Made by a program: the position numbers and the translations under genes
NCBI RefSeq assembly: GCF_008843165.1
Contig: NZ_CP044427.1
Location: 2,356,001-2,420,000 of the forward strand
Reading direction: 5' to 3'
Source: Ornithinimicrobium pratense
GTDB lineage: Bacteria; Actinomycetota; Actinomycetes; Actinomycetales; Dermatophilaceae
Length of the DNA: 64,000 nt
Notes under the pieces: model-generated
Databases searched by the model: none
What the model saw: the letters and a program-made list of their open reading frames with translations, nothing else
What the model was told of the DNA's origin: nothing
Shown: piece by piece, positions 49,181 to 57,147 of the stretch
Layout of the letters: each line of letters opens with the position of its first letter
Numbering within the stretch: position 1 is the stretch's first letter

Positions 49181-50614
49181 GTGTCCGATCATCAGCCCGC
49201 CGACCGTCCCGACGAGCCGGACCCGCTGGAGGCGCTCTTCGGCGGCCCGGTCCCGCCGCCCATGAGGGAGGCGCTGGAGGCGATGGGGCTGACCGACCTG
49301 GACCCCTCGCAGGTGGCGCAGATGCGCGCCCAGATCCAGATGCTCATGGGGGGTGCAGCAGGTGAGGACCAGGGGCCGGTAGATGAGACGCTGGCGCACG
49401 ACGTGGCCCGCCAGCTGGTCGCCCAGAACGGCGACTCCTCGATCGGGGAGAGCACCCGACGTGACGTGGCCCAGGTCGTGCAGGTCGCGAACCTGTGGCT
49501 GGACCAGGTCACCGACCTGCCCCGGCCGGACGGTGACGGGGTGGCCCTGAGCCGGGCCGAGTGGGTCGAGCGCACCCTGCCGCTGTGGCTGCGCCTGACC
49601 ACGCCGGTCGCCGAGGGCCTGCAGGCCGCGATGACCTCCGCCGTGCAGCAGCAGCTGTCCTCCTTCGGCGAGGAGGGTGCTCCGCAGATCCCGGGGATGC
49701 CGCCCGGGATGAACCCGGCGGCGTTGATGGGCCAGATGGAGCCCATGGTGCGGCGAATGTCGGGCGCCATGTTCGGCGGCCAGGTGGGGCAGGCCGTGGG
49801 CACCCTCGCCGGGGAGATCCTCTCCGGCACCGAGGTCGGCCTGCCGATGCTGGAGGACGAGTCGGTCGCCATCCTGCCGGCCAACGTCGCCGCCTTCGCC
49901 GAGGGACTGGAGGTCGACCCGGGTGAGGTGCACCTCTATCTGGCTGTCCGGGAGGCCGCCCGCGTGCGACTCTTCGCCGCCGTGCCCTGGTTGGGTCCGC
50001 AGCTGCTCACCGCCGTCGAGGACTACGCCCGCGACATCACCATCAACACCGAGGGCATCGAGGAGGCGGTGCGCCAGATCGACCCCCAGGACCACGAGGC
50101 CATGCAGCAGGCCGTCGGCGAGAGCCTCTTCGCCCCCGAGCCCAGCCCTGCCCAGCAGGCTGCGCTGACCCGGCTGGAGACGTTCCTGGCCCTGGTCGAG
50201 GGCTGGGTCGACGTCGTCACCGCACAGGCGGCCACGCAGCACCTGCCCCACGCGGACGCGCTCGCCGAGGCCGTACGCCGCCGCCGAGCCACCGGCGGGC
50301 CGGCAGAGAAGACGTTCGCCTCGCTGGTCGGGCTGGAGCTGCGGCCCCGCCGGATGCGGGACGCCGCCAACCTGTGGGCCGCGCTGGAGGACCGGCACGG
50401 TCGCGACGCCCGCGACGAGGCGTGGGGCCATCCAGACGTCGCCCCGAGCGGGGCCGACCTCGACGACCCGCTGGGGTATGTCGAGCGGCACGGCGCCGTG
50501 GCCTCCGACCTGGCGGTGACCGACGAGGAGATCGAGCGGCTGCTCAGCGGAGGTGAGGACGAGCGGCGGCCCGGCTCCGACGACGAGCCGCAGGAGGGTT
50601 CCTCCGAGCGCTGA
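49181..50614 (+). CDS. Zincin_2/DUF2342 family putative zinc metalloprotease
   Basis: A 477-residue soluble protein matching Rv3195 by family and position. Recognisable segments: GLQAAMTSAVQQQL, MFGGQVGQAVGTLAGEIL near residue 200, VHLYLAVREAARVRLFAAVP near 250 and FLALVEGWVDVVTAQA near 340. The third of these is the putative metal-binding helix. It reads REAARVRLF, and I recall a His in place of the second Arg-side residue in relatives, so activity is uncertain. The C-terminus is acidic. The GTG has AGGAAGGAA about 8 nt upstream. Confidence 0.85.
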   Translation: MSDHQPADRPDEPDPLEALFGGPVPPPMREALEAMGLTDLDPSQVAQMRAQIQMLMGGAAGEDQGPVDETLAHDVARQLVAQNGDSSIGESTRRDVAQVVQVANLWLDQVTDLPRPDGDGVALSRAEWVERTLPLWLRLTTPVAEGLQAAMTSAVQQQLSSFGEEGAPQIPGMPPGMNPAALMGQMEPMVRRMSGAMFGGQVGQAVGTLAGEILSGTEVGLPMLEDESVAILPANVAAFAEGLEVDPGEVHLYLAVREAARVRLFAAVPWLGPQLLTAVEDYARDITINTEGIEEAVRQIDPQDHEAMQQAVGESLFAPEPSPAQQAALTRLETFLALVEGWVDVVTAQAATQHLPHADALAEAVRRRRATGGPAEKTFASLVGLELRPRRMRDAANLWAALEDRHGRDARDEAWGHPDVAPSGADLDDPLGYVERHGAVASDLAVTDEEIERLLSGGEDERRPGSDDEPQEGSSER

Positions 50615-50725
50615 GCCAAGAGGCCCGTCCTGCCTCCCCCCGTGCGCCGGGCCTCCCGCGCCGCCCTGGCTGCTGTCCTGTGGACAACCGGCCGGGACGT
50701 GCGGGCGGGATGACAGGCTCGGGGG

Positions 50726-51532
50726 ATGGAACGCCCCACCTGGCCGGCCCGCGGCCCCTCGGGGTCGTCGGGCGGATGGTCGGCTGCTGCCGCAGACGGC
50801 CCGGTCGAGGGCCCGGGGGTGGTGGCCCACCTGCGGCGCCCGGACGGCCAGCTCCAAGTGGGCGTCGGGCCACGCTCCTGGGTGGTGCATGGATGGTCCC
50901 CCGCGTCCTCGCCCGCGGCTAGCCCGGCCTCGCTGCTCGTGCGGGCGCTCTCGGGGGACCGGCCCTGGCCCCCGGGCCCCCCGGCGCTCGCCCGACCCTG
51001 CCGCGTCGTCGGCCACGGCGAGCTCGCCGTCGAGATGCGGCGACACCTGGGCTCCGCGGCAGATCCAGGAGCTGCCGGCGGCCCGGTGGTGCTGGTCACC
51101 GCGTATGCCGTGCCGGTCGGCACGGCACGGCGCCCCGACCTGGTGTCCACCCCCGTCCTGCCCGTGGTGGCCCAGAGCAGCAGGGTGGTGGTCGGCCCGT
51201 GGACAGGCCTGCGGACCGGCCCGTGCCTGCACTGCCTGGACCTGCACCGCGTCGACGCCGACCCCGCCTGGCCAGCGCTCGCCGCCGCCCTGGACGACCC
51301 CGTGACCTGTCCACCTCCGCCCCGCCACGGTGCTGACGTGATGGCTCTGGTGACCGCCTTGGCCGGTCTGCTGGTTGACGGGCTTCGGTGCGACGGGCGG
51401 GATGCGGACGGGCTGGCCTACGAGGTAGGGGCGCAGCGCCCGCACCTGGTCCTGCGGCGGTGGCCCACCCATGCGGCCTGCCCGTGGCACCCGGGCGGAA
51501 CGGGTGCCACGGGCAGGCGGGTTGGGGGATGA
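50726..51532 (+). CDS. Cyclodehydratase-like (ThiF/TOMM docking-type) protein, orphan
   Basis: A 268-residue protein resembling the E1-like/cyclodehydratase proteins of azole-peptide (TOMM) pathways and Rv3196 by position. The clearest segment is VVGPWTGLRTGPCLHCLDLH followed by RVDADPAWP near residue 155, where the CxxC is conserved. A C-terminal Cys lies in HAACPWHPGG. The N-terminal ATP-binding part of true E1 enzymes is not evident. No precursor peptide, YcaO or dehydrogenase gene lies nearby. The ATG at 50726 has CAGGCT 6 nt upstream. Its last 18 codons also form a large hairpin (51476-51518). The role is unknown. Confidence 0.7.
   Translation: MERPTWPARGPSGSSGGWSAAAADGPVEGPGVVAHLRRPDGQLQVGVGPRSWVVHGWSPASSPAASPASLLVRALSGDRPWPPGPPALARPCRVVGHGELAVEMRRHLGSAADPGAAGGPVVLVTAYAVPVGTARRPDLVSTPVLPVVAQSSRVVVGPWTGLRTGPCLHCLDLHRVDADPAWPALAAALDDPVTCPPPPRHGADVMALVTALAGLLVDGLRCDGRDADGLAYEVGAQRPHLVLRRWPTHAACPWHPGGTGATGRRVGG
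51476..51518. terminator. 18-bp stem terminator inside the 3' end of the cyclodehydratase-like gene
   Basis: GCCTGCCCGTGGCACCCG and its exact reverse complement are separated by 7 nt. The stem ends 14 nt before the stop at 51532. It faces whiB7, which ends at 51545, and so may stop both convergent transcripts. Confidence 0.75.
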
Positions 51533-51544
51533 GGCGGGCCTGGC

Positions 51545-51907
51545 TCAGGCGGCAACCTCGTCCTTGCGGGGCCGCCCGCGAGGCCGCTTGCGCGGCACCA
51601 CAGTGCCCTGCAGGACCAGCTCACCACCCCAGACGCCCCACGGCTCACGGCGCTCCAGTGCCCCGGCCAGGCATTCCTGACGTAGGGGGCAGGCCTGGCA
51701 CAGAGCCTTGGCCTCCTCCACCTCGTGGGGGAGCTCGGCGAACCACAGGTCGGCGGGGTGCTCCTGGCAGGGCAGGCCGGTCCGGGCCGGGCCGGCGCCA
51801 AGGAGCGCGCTGAGAGCCGGTGCGTTCTGCGCGACGAGGGTGTCCACGTCGAGTCCTTCCTGGCGTTGTCGGTGCTGGTTGTCGGTGCGGTGCGGGGCGA
51901 TCGTCAT
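51545..51907 (-). CDS. whiB7: WhiB7 (WblC), antibiotic-response Fe-S regulator with AT-hook
   Basis: A 120-residue WhiB protein. Cluster Cys: LPCQEHPADLWF, then ALCQACPLRQEC. The WhiB7-type turn EPWGVWGGELVLQG is followed by a C-terminal AT-hook, KRPRGRPRK. WhiB7 activates intrinsic resistance genes when ribosomes are inhibited. Its position next to uvrD2 matches Rv3197A. AGGAG lies 8 nt before the ATG. Upstream are a long leader with a small ORF and an attenuator-type hairpin, and a promoter with an AT-rich box; all fit induction by translation stress. Confidence 0.94.
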   Translation of the reverse strand: MTIAPHRTDNQHRQRQEGLDVDTLVAQNAPALSALLGAGPARTGLPCQEHPADLWFAELPHEVEEAKALCQACPLRQECLAGALERREPWGVWGGELVLQGTVVPRKRPRGRPRKDEVAA

Positions 51908-51975
51908 GGCGTGGCTCCTGGGTGCGGATCCGCGATGACCGTGACGCCGGTCGACTCTGGTCGAGACAACGACAA

Positions 51976-52008
51976 CGGCCGCGAATCCTGGACGAGGACT
52001 CGCGGCCG
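51976..52008 (-). promoter_or_regulatory. Attenuator/terminator hairpin in the whiB7 leader
   Basis: Reading the minus strand, CGGCCGCGAGTCC pairs with GGATTCGCGGCCG (13 bp with one G-U) across a 7-nt loop. The next bases are T-rich (TTGTCGTTGTCTCG). It lies 20 nt after the leader ORF stop and 69 nt before the whiB7 ATG. Confidence 0.75.
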
Positions 52009-52027
52009 GAAGGAAGGCGGTAGGTGC

Positions 52028-52228
52028 CTAGGTGATCCGGACGGGGGTCACGTCGTGGGTGGGGTCAAAGATCGGCTGGGGCGCGGGCACGGTGTGGTCG
52101 AAGAGACGGACACTGCCGCCCACGCTGCCCGGGACGAAGCCGGAGGCGCGCAGACGGAAAGCCCGGAGGGTGGGCAGAGTCGAGCCCTGCACGCCGGTGC
52201 CGATGCCGGTGACGATCGCGTTCTCCAT
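52028..52228 (-). CDS. 66-residue leader ORF upstream of whiB7
   Basis: An ORF from ATG 52228 to TAG with AGGAGG 9 nt upstream, a near-ideal site. The protein starts MENAIVTGIGTGVQGSTLPT and continues with a basic stretch (LRAFRLRAS), then PAPQPIFDPTHDVTPVRIT at the end. No domain is recognised. It sits between the whiB7 promoter and the attenuator hairpin, so its translation could set whether transcription reads into whiB7, as described for whiB7 upstream ORFs in mycobacteria. At 66 residues it is long for a pure leader peptide, and the protein may have its own role. Confidence 0.65.
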   Translation of the reverse strand: MENAIVTGIGTGVQGSTLPTLRAFRLRASGFVPGSVGGSVRLFDHTVPAPQPIFDPTHDVTPVRIT

Positions 52229-52260
52229 GTCTTCCACCCTCCTCTCGTCCTGCGCGTGAC

Positions 52261-52284
52261 CCCACGGACGTATACCGCCGTGGG
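52261..52284 (-). other. Small hairpin in the whiB7 leader before the upstream ORF
   Basis: CCCACGG/CCGTGGG, a 7-bp perfect stem with a 10-nt loop, near the predicted 5' end of the leader. It may stabilise the transcript. Confidence 0.45.
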
Positions 52285-52296
52285 CTGAACGCAGCC

Positions 52297-52335
52297 ACTG
52301 TAGAACCTGCCGAGGTCGGCGCGCAACGGTATTAA
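52297..52335 (-). promoter_or_regulatory. whiB7 promoter with AT-rich box (autoregulatory type)
   Basis: Reading the minus strand: TTAATA (52335-52330), three bases, then -35 TTGCGC (52326-52321), 18 nt, and -10 TACAGT (52302-52297). An AT-rich patch just upstream of the -35 is the known mark of WhiB7-dependent promoters, read by the AT-hook. Confidence 0.65.
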
Positions 52336-52390
52336 CGACGTCGCTTCTCGCCCGCGGTCGACGGGCGGCTGTGGGGCTCCCGCTCCCCGC

Positions 52391-54469
52391 CTATGCGCCC
52401 CCGGCGGTCGACCTTTGCAGGATGGCGAGGACGTCCTCGCCGTAGAGGTCCAGCTTGCGCTCACCCACCCCGGAGATCCGCTGCAGGGCAGCCTGATCGG
52501 CGGGGCCGGTCTCGGCGATCGCAGTGAGGGTGGCATCGGTGAACACCACGTACGCCGGGACGCCAGCCCCCTGCGCCGTGCGACGGCGCCACTCGCGCAG
52601 CGCCTCGAAGACCTCCGGGTCATAGGTCGGCGGGCACGCAGTGCAGCGGCCGACCTTGCGCTCGGCCGCGGTGGAGAGCAGAGTGCCGCACGTGCGACAG
52701 GTCCGGGGTGCCTTGGCCGCCGCCTGCCGCCGTCGTCCCCCGGCGCGGGCCCGTGCCGGACGGCCGCCCGCGGCGGGGCCGAGCACATCGACGGCCGGGG
52801 CCAGGAACCTGGACACCGTGCGACTGGACCTACCGCCCGAGCGGCTCTGGGCCCAGCTCAGGTGCAGTCGATGCCGGGCCCTGGTCACCCCGACGTAGAG
52901 CAGCCGGCGCTCCTCCTCGACCCGTTCGGGGGTGTCGGCCAGGGTGATGGGCAGCAGGCCCTCGCTGCAGCCGACGAGGAAGACCGCGTCCCACTCCAGC
53001 CCCTTGGCGGCGTGCAGTGAGGCCAGGGTGATCCCCTCGACCGTGGGTGCGTGCTGGTCCTGGGCCCGGCGCTCCAGCTCGGTGACCAGGTCCACCATCC
53101 GAGCCCCTGGTGTCGAAGCGGCCAGATCGTCGGCGAGCACGGCCAGCGCCTGCAGGCTCTCCCAGCGCTCCCGCACCGCACCACCCTGCCCGGGAGCCTC
53201 CGGGGCATACCCGGCACCCGCGAGCACGTCTCTGGTCAGCTCACCCAGGGGCTTGCTCCCGTCGTCGGAGCGGACCGCTCCGCGCAGCAGGACCAGGGCG
53301 TTGCGCACCTCGGCCCTGGAGAAGAACCTCTCCCCGCCCCTGACGAGGTAGGGGACCCCCGCGCGGGCCAGTGCGGTTTCCAGAGCCTGTGACTGGCTGT
53401 TGGTGCGGAACAAGATGGCGATCTCGCTGGCCGAGACCCCCTGCGCGAGCGCATCGCGGGCCACCTCCGCGACGCCTTCGGCCTCGGCCTCGTCATCCGG
53501 GTAGGACTGCAGCACGGGCGCGGGGCCGGCGGGGCGCTGCGCCACCAGGGAACCGGCTCCGAGGACGAGGTTGGCCAGGTGGATCACCTGGGGGGTGCTG
53601 CGGTAGTTGCGCACCAGCCGCACGGTGCGAGCACCGGAGTACCGGGTCGCGAAAGCGAGCAGGTGGTCGGCCGAGGCTCCGGTGAAGGAGTAGATGGACT
53701 GGGCGGGGTCGCCGACCACGCACACGTCGTGGCGCTCCCCCAGCCACAGGTCCAACAGGTGCTGCTGGAGTGGGTTGACGTCCTGGTACTCGTCGACGAC
53801 GAAGTGGCGGTACTGCTCCCTGACCTGGGCCGCGACCTGAGGGTGCTCGGCCAGGATGCCCGCCGTCAGTAACAGCACGTCCTCGAAGTCGATGACATGT
53901 CGCTCGCCGCAGACCTCGTGGTAAACCTCCATCAGCCGCGACATCGCAGTCGCGTCGAGGTCAGCGGCGCCACGGCCTTCGGCACGCGCCCGCTCCAGAT
54001 AGGTCTGGGGCGTGAGCATGGACACCTTGGCCCACTCGATCTCCGCCGCGACGTCGCGCAGCGCAGTCCGGTCCAGGCCCAGCCGCAGGCGGCCGGCAGC
54101 CTCCACCACCGCCTGAACCTTGTGCGAGAGCACGTTCGGCGGGGCGCCGCCGACCGCCTGGGGCCAGAAGAACTGCAGCTGCCGAAGGGCTGCGGCGTGG
54201 AAGGTGCGGGCCTGCACGCCCTGCACCCCCAGACCGCGCAACCGGGTGCGCATCTCGCCGGCGGCCCGCGCGGTAAAGGTCACCGCCAGCACCTGGCGCG
54301 GACTGTAGGCGCCGGACATCACCCCGTAGGCGATACGGGAGGTCACCGCTCTCGTCTTGCCCGTCCCGGCGCCGGCCAGGACCACCATGGGCCCCAGCGG
54401 TGAGGTGGCGACCTCCAGCTGCTCGGGGTCCAGGGACTGCAGGATGCGGTCGGCGTCGGAGGTGCTCAC
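52391..54469 (-). CDS. uvrD2: UvrD2, superfamily 1 helicase with HRDC domain
   Basis: A 692-residue helicase. Motifs: LDPEQLEVAT (Q), VVLAGAGTGKTRAV (I), VVDEYQDVNP (II), QSIYSFTGAS (III), VRNYRSTPQV (IV), ASLHAAKGLEWDAVF (V) and YVGVTRARHRLHLS (VI). A Cys4 element, CRTCGTLLS..VGRCTACPP, near residue 590 links to a C-terminal HRDC domain (about residues 615-690). This layout defines mycobacterial-type UvrD2. I chose the GTG at 54469, overlapping the nudC stop (GTGA); an upstream start at 54511 would run into nudC. Confidence 0.95.
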   Translation of the reverse strand: MSTSDADRILQSLDPEQLEVATSPLGPMVVLAGAGTGKTRAVTSRIAYGVMSGAYSPRQVLAVTFTARAAGEMRTRLRGLGVQGVQARTFHAAALRQLQFFWPQAVGGAPPNVLSHKVQAVVEAAGRLRLGLDRTALRDVAAEIEWAKVSMLTPQTYLERARAEGRGAADLDATAMSRLMEVYHEVCGERHVIDFEDVLLLTAGILAEHPQVAAQVREQYRHFVVDEYQDVNPLQQHLLDLWLGERHDVCVVGDPAQSIYSFTGASADHLLAFATRYSGARTVRLVRNYRSTPQVIHLANLVLGAGSLVAQRPAGPAPVLQSYPDDEAEAEGVAEVARDALAQGVSASEIAILFRTNSQSQALETALARAGVPYLVRGGERFFSRAEVRNALVLLRGAVRSDDGSKPLGELTRDVLAGAGYAPEAPGQGGAVRERWESLQALAVLADDLAASTPGARMVDLVTELERRAQDQHAPTVEGITLASLHAAKGLEWDAVFLVGCSEGLLPITLADTPERVEEERRLLYVGVTRARHRLHLSWAQSRSGGRSSRTVSRFLAPAVDVLGPAAGGRPARARAGGRRRQAAAKAPRTCRTCGTLLSTAAERKVGRCTACPPTYDPEVFEALREWRRRTAQGAGVPAYVVFTDATLTAIAETGPADQAALQRISGVGERKLDLYGEDVLAILQRSTAGGA

Positions 54470-55416
54470 CGCCGCTCCCGTGCCGGCTCGGGCAACGGGC
54501 CCCCGAACCACTCCTCGATCAGCCGCCGCGCGATGGAGACCTTCATGGGCAGGGTCGCGGCCCCCGAGGCAACCTCACCCGCGAGCCGCGCCCGGTCATA
54601 CCACTGCGCGTCCCGCAGCTCCACCGGGTCGACCACGATGTCGGTCGAGGTGGCGACCGCACGGAAACCCAGCATCAGCGAGGCCGGGAAGGGCCACGGT
54701 TGGTTGCCCCGGTAGACCAGGTCGGTGACGGTGATGCCCACCTCCTCCTGCACCTCCCGGACCACCGCGGCCTCCAGCGACTCGCCCGCCTCGACGAAGC
54801 CGGCGAGCACCGACACCCGGTGCTCGGGCCAGGCCACGCCGGAGCCGAGCAACAACCGGTCGTCGGCATCCGTGACGGCCATGATCACGGCCGGGTCGGT
54901 GCGCGGGTGGTGCTGGGAGTCGTCCGCCGGGCAGCGACGAACCCACCCGCCCTGCTCGCTGACGGTCCGGGCCCCGCATCGGGGACAGTGCTGGTGACGC
55001 TGGTGCCACTCCGCCAGCGCCGTGGCGGTGGTCAGCAGACCCGCGTCGCGGTCGTCGAGGTCGGCGCCGACGTCCCGCAGCCCGCGCCAGACGATCTCGG
55101 GGCCGTCGGCGGCGCCCAGTGGCTCTGTCCCGTCGGCGGCGCCCGGCTCGTCCTCGACCGCGAGGAAGGTGCGACCGTCCTCGACACCGAGGAGCCACGG
55201 CCGTGGGACGTCCTCTGGCCGCGGCGGGCGCAGCGCCAGCCGCGGGTGCTCGCCGCCCACGACGGCGGCCGTGCCGGCGCGCAGGGTGAGAACCCGGGTG
55301 TCCGGGTCGGAGAGGGCAGCGGTGATGGCCGCCGGGTCCGTGCGCAGCGCCCCCGCGCGGTGGACCGTCGACCGGGACAGGGACAGGTCCAGGAAGGTCT
55401 CGTCAGGTCCGCTCAC
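54466..55416 (-). CDS. nudC: NudC, NADH pyrophosphatase / RNA deNADding Nudix hydrolase
   Basis: Hydrolyses NAD(H) and removes NAD caps from RNA. It has an N-terminal domain, a zinc-ribbon region (HCPRCGARTV and RRCPADDSQHHPR, about residues 140-170) and the Nudix box GFVEAGESLEAAVVREVQEEVG near residue 215. The NADH-specific motif follows as NQPWPFPASLMLGF. At 316 residues it is normal. The GTG at 55416 is 6 nt after TACAGT. Confidence 0.95.
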   Translation of the reverse strand: MSGPDETFLDLSLSRSTVHRAGALRTDPAAITAALSDPDTRVLTLRAGTAAVVGGEHPRLALRPPRPEDVPRPWLLGVEDGRTFLAVEDEPGAADGTEPLGAADGPEIVWRGLRDVGADLDDRDAGLLTTATALAEWHQRHQHCPRCGARTVSEQGGWVRRCPADDSQHHPRTDPAVIMAVTDADDRLLLGSGVAWPEHRVSVLAGFVEAGESLEAAVVREVQEEVGITVTDLVYRGNQPWPFPASLMLGFRAVATSTDIVVDPVELRDAQWYDRARLAGEVASGAATLPMKVSIARRLIEEWFGGPLPEPARERR

Positions 55417-55422
55417 CCGGCC

Positions 55423-55428
55423 ACTGTA
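55423..55428 (-). promoter_or_regulatory. -10 element (TACAGT), leaderless nudC
   Basis: TACAGT lies 6 nt before the GTG at 55416 and drives nudC-uvrD2. It is divergent from the phosphotransferase promoter 70 bp away. Confidence 0.6.
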
Positions 55429-55493
55429 GGCGTCCGGCGCGACAAGGTCAGGACGTGCCGGGCCACCTGCCCCCGGTCGGCGGCGCCACCGCA

Positions 55494-55499
55494 TACGGT
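55494..55499 (+). promoter_or_regulatory. -10 element (TACGGT), leaderless phosphotransferase gene
   Basis: TACGGT lies 7 nt before the GTG at 55507 (10 nt before the ATG at 55510). Confidence 0.55.
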
Positions 55500-55506
55500 G
55501 GGGTCC

Positions 55507-57138
55507 GTGATGCGCAGCGACCTGGCCCTGGCCGCCCTGGCGAGCGCCGCGGTGCCCGGCATGAAGCCGGTGGCCGTGGCGGGTCTCGCCCTCCCGCTCG
55601 ACGAGCAGCCCGACCACCAGCGCGCCGTGGTGGAGGATGCGACCGGACGTCGATGGGTCATCCGCTCCCCCCTCACCCCGGTCGCCGGGGCACGGCTGCT
55701 GCGCAACGACGAGCTGGTCCGCCAGCTCTCGCGGCACCTGCCGTTCAAGGTGCCCAGCCCTGTCGGTCGTGCTCAGGTGGGCCCGGACGGGTATGCCGTG
55801 GTGTATCCGCACGTGGAGGGCCTCTCCCTGGACTTCACCCGGCTGCCGCCCGGTCAGGGGCTGGCCAGCGCCATCGGCCGGGCCGTGGCGGCCGTGCACA
55901 ACATCCCGCGGGAGGTGTTCGAGGCGCAGGACGTGCCGGTCTTCGACGCGACCGGGACCCGGCAGCGGCTCACCGCCGTCGTAGACCGTGCTGCGGAGAC
56001 GGGCCGGGTCCCGACCGGGCTGCTGGCCCGCTGGGAGGAGGCCTTCGACGCCGCCCCGCTGTGGCAGTTCGCCACCACCCCGGTGCACGGGGCGTTCCGG
56101 GGCGGCGCGGTCCTGGTGGTCTTCGCTGACGAGGACGCCAGCAGCGGGCGAGTCGTGGCCGTCACGGACTGGGAGGAGGCGATGGTGGGCGATCCGGCCC
56201 TGGACCTGGCGGACCTGTGCGCCAGGACGTCCCCCGCCACCTGGGAGTCGATCCTGGACAGCTACGTCCTGGCGCGGGCCCAGCGTCCCGACCCCTACCT
56301 GCACGCCCGCGCCCGACTGCTTTCCGAGACGAGCCGGCTGAGCGGCCTGTCCCAGGCGGTGGCCGAGCACGACGAGGACCGGGTCCGGCACATCGTGGAG
56401 TCGCTGCGCCGGATGGACCGGCTCACCGAGGACGAGGACTCCCTGGTGCCCGTGACCGCCCGTGGGGCCGGATCCGGCGTCCCGTTCGGCACGGACGTCG
56501 TCGGGGACCGCGGCGGCGACGACCCTGACGACATCCCGGCCGCAGACGTGCGCGCGGCGGCCCAGCAACCCGTCGACCAGGGCGAGGCGGACGCGACCGC
56601 CGAGGTGCCCGTGTTGTCCTGGGAGAGCGTGGAGCCGACCGCCACCGACGGCGCAGTCGACGATCCGGCCGACGACCAGGAGGGGCCTGTGGGCCGGGAC
56701 AGCCTTCACCGCCCGGACGCGGGTGGTCCGCAGGACGAGCACGGCAAGGACGACGAGGCCGCGGGCGCCGTCACTGACGACGTGGACGTCGTGCATGACG
56801 GTGACCACGTGGACGTCGTGGACGCTGGTGACGACGTGGACGCCGGGGACGACGTGGACGCCGGGGACGACGTGGACGCCGGGGACGACGTGGACGCCGG
56901 TGACGACGTGGACGCCGGTGACGCGAAGCCTGCGGAGGACGACGGTGACGACGAGCGCGCCGAGAACGACGATGACCGTCCCCGGGCGAACGCCGACGCG
57001 GAGGGCGCCAAGGGCAGCGTCGCCGACGACGATGACCTCAGGACCGGCGCCGGGGACGAGGCTGTCGCGGAGCTGGACGACGAGGGGCGCCTGCACGAGC
57101 TGTACGGCATGCCCAGCCCTCCCCGCGACGGCGACTGA
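55507..57138 (+). CDS. APH-like phosphotransferase domain with a long acidic repeat tail
   Basis: A 543-residue protein. Residues 1-310 resemble the aminoglycoside/macrolide phosphotransferase (APH) fold: RWVIRSPLTPVAGARLLRND for the nucleotide lobe, YAVVYPHVEGLSLDF for the hinge, and VAVTDWEEAMVGDPALDLAD with the metal-binding Asp. The catalytic loop normally HGDxxxxN reads PVHGAFRGGAVLVVF: both Asp and Asn are replaced, so kinase activity is doubtful. Residues 310-543 are almost all Asp/Glu/Gly/Ala with six DAGDDV-type repeats, then a conserved-looking end, LDDEGRLHELYGMPSPP. It is not a likely resistance enzyme. It lies beside nudC and adnB. Confidence 0.8.
   Translation: MMRSDLALAALASAAVPGMKPVAVAGLALPLDEQPDHQRAVVEDATGRRWVIRSPLTPVAGARLLRNDELVRQLSRHLPFKVPSPVGRAQVGPDGYAVVYPHVEGLSLDFTRLPPGQGLASAIGRAVAAVHNIPREVFEAQDVPVFDATGTRQRLTAVVDRAAETGRVPTGLLARWEEAFDAAPLWQFATTPVHGAFRGGAVLVVFADEDASSGRVVAVTDWEEAMVGDPALDLADLCARTSPATWESILDSYVLARAQRPDPYLHARARLLSETSRLSGLSQAVAEHDEDRVRHIVESLRRMDRLTEDEDSLVPVTARGAGSGVPFGTDVVGDRGGDDPDDIPAADVRAAAQQPVDQGEADATAEVPVLSWESVEPTATDGAVDDPADDQEGPVGRDSLHRPDAGGPQDEHGKDDEAAGAVTDDVDVVHDGDHVDVVDAGDDVDAGDDVDAGDDVDAGDDVDAGDDVDAGDAKPAEDDGDDERAENDDDRPRANADAEGAKGSVADDDDLRTGAGDEAVAELDDEGRLHELYGMPSPPRDGD
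56821..56928 (+). repeat. Six 18-bp tandem repeats coding for DAGDDV
   Basis: Units such as GACGCCGGGGACGACGTG repeat in frame six times with few changes; the last ends GCGAAG. They encode five DAGDDV copies and one DAGDAK in the acidic tail. Confidence 0.9.
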
Positions 57139-57147
57139 CCGCTCGGC

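Noticed and set aside
50726..51532. A TOMM (azole peptide) biosynthesis cluster
   Set aside because: Only one cyclodehydratase-like gene is present; no precursor, YcaO or oxidase gene lies within the window.
55507..57138. An antibiotic-resistance phosphotransferase
   Set aside because: The catalytic HGD loop is lost and the gene sits in a conserved housekeeping block, so resistance is unlikely.
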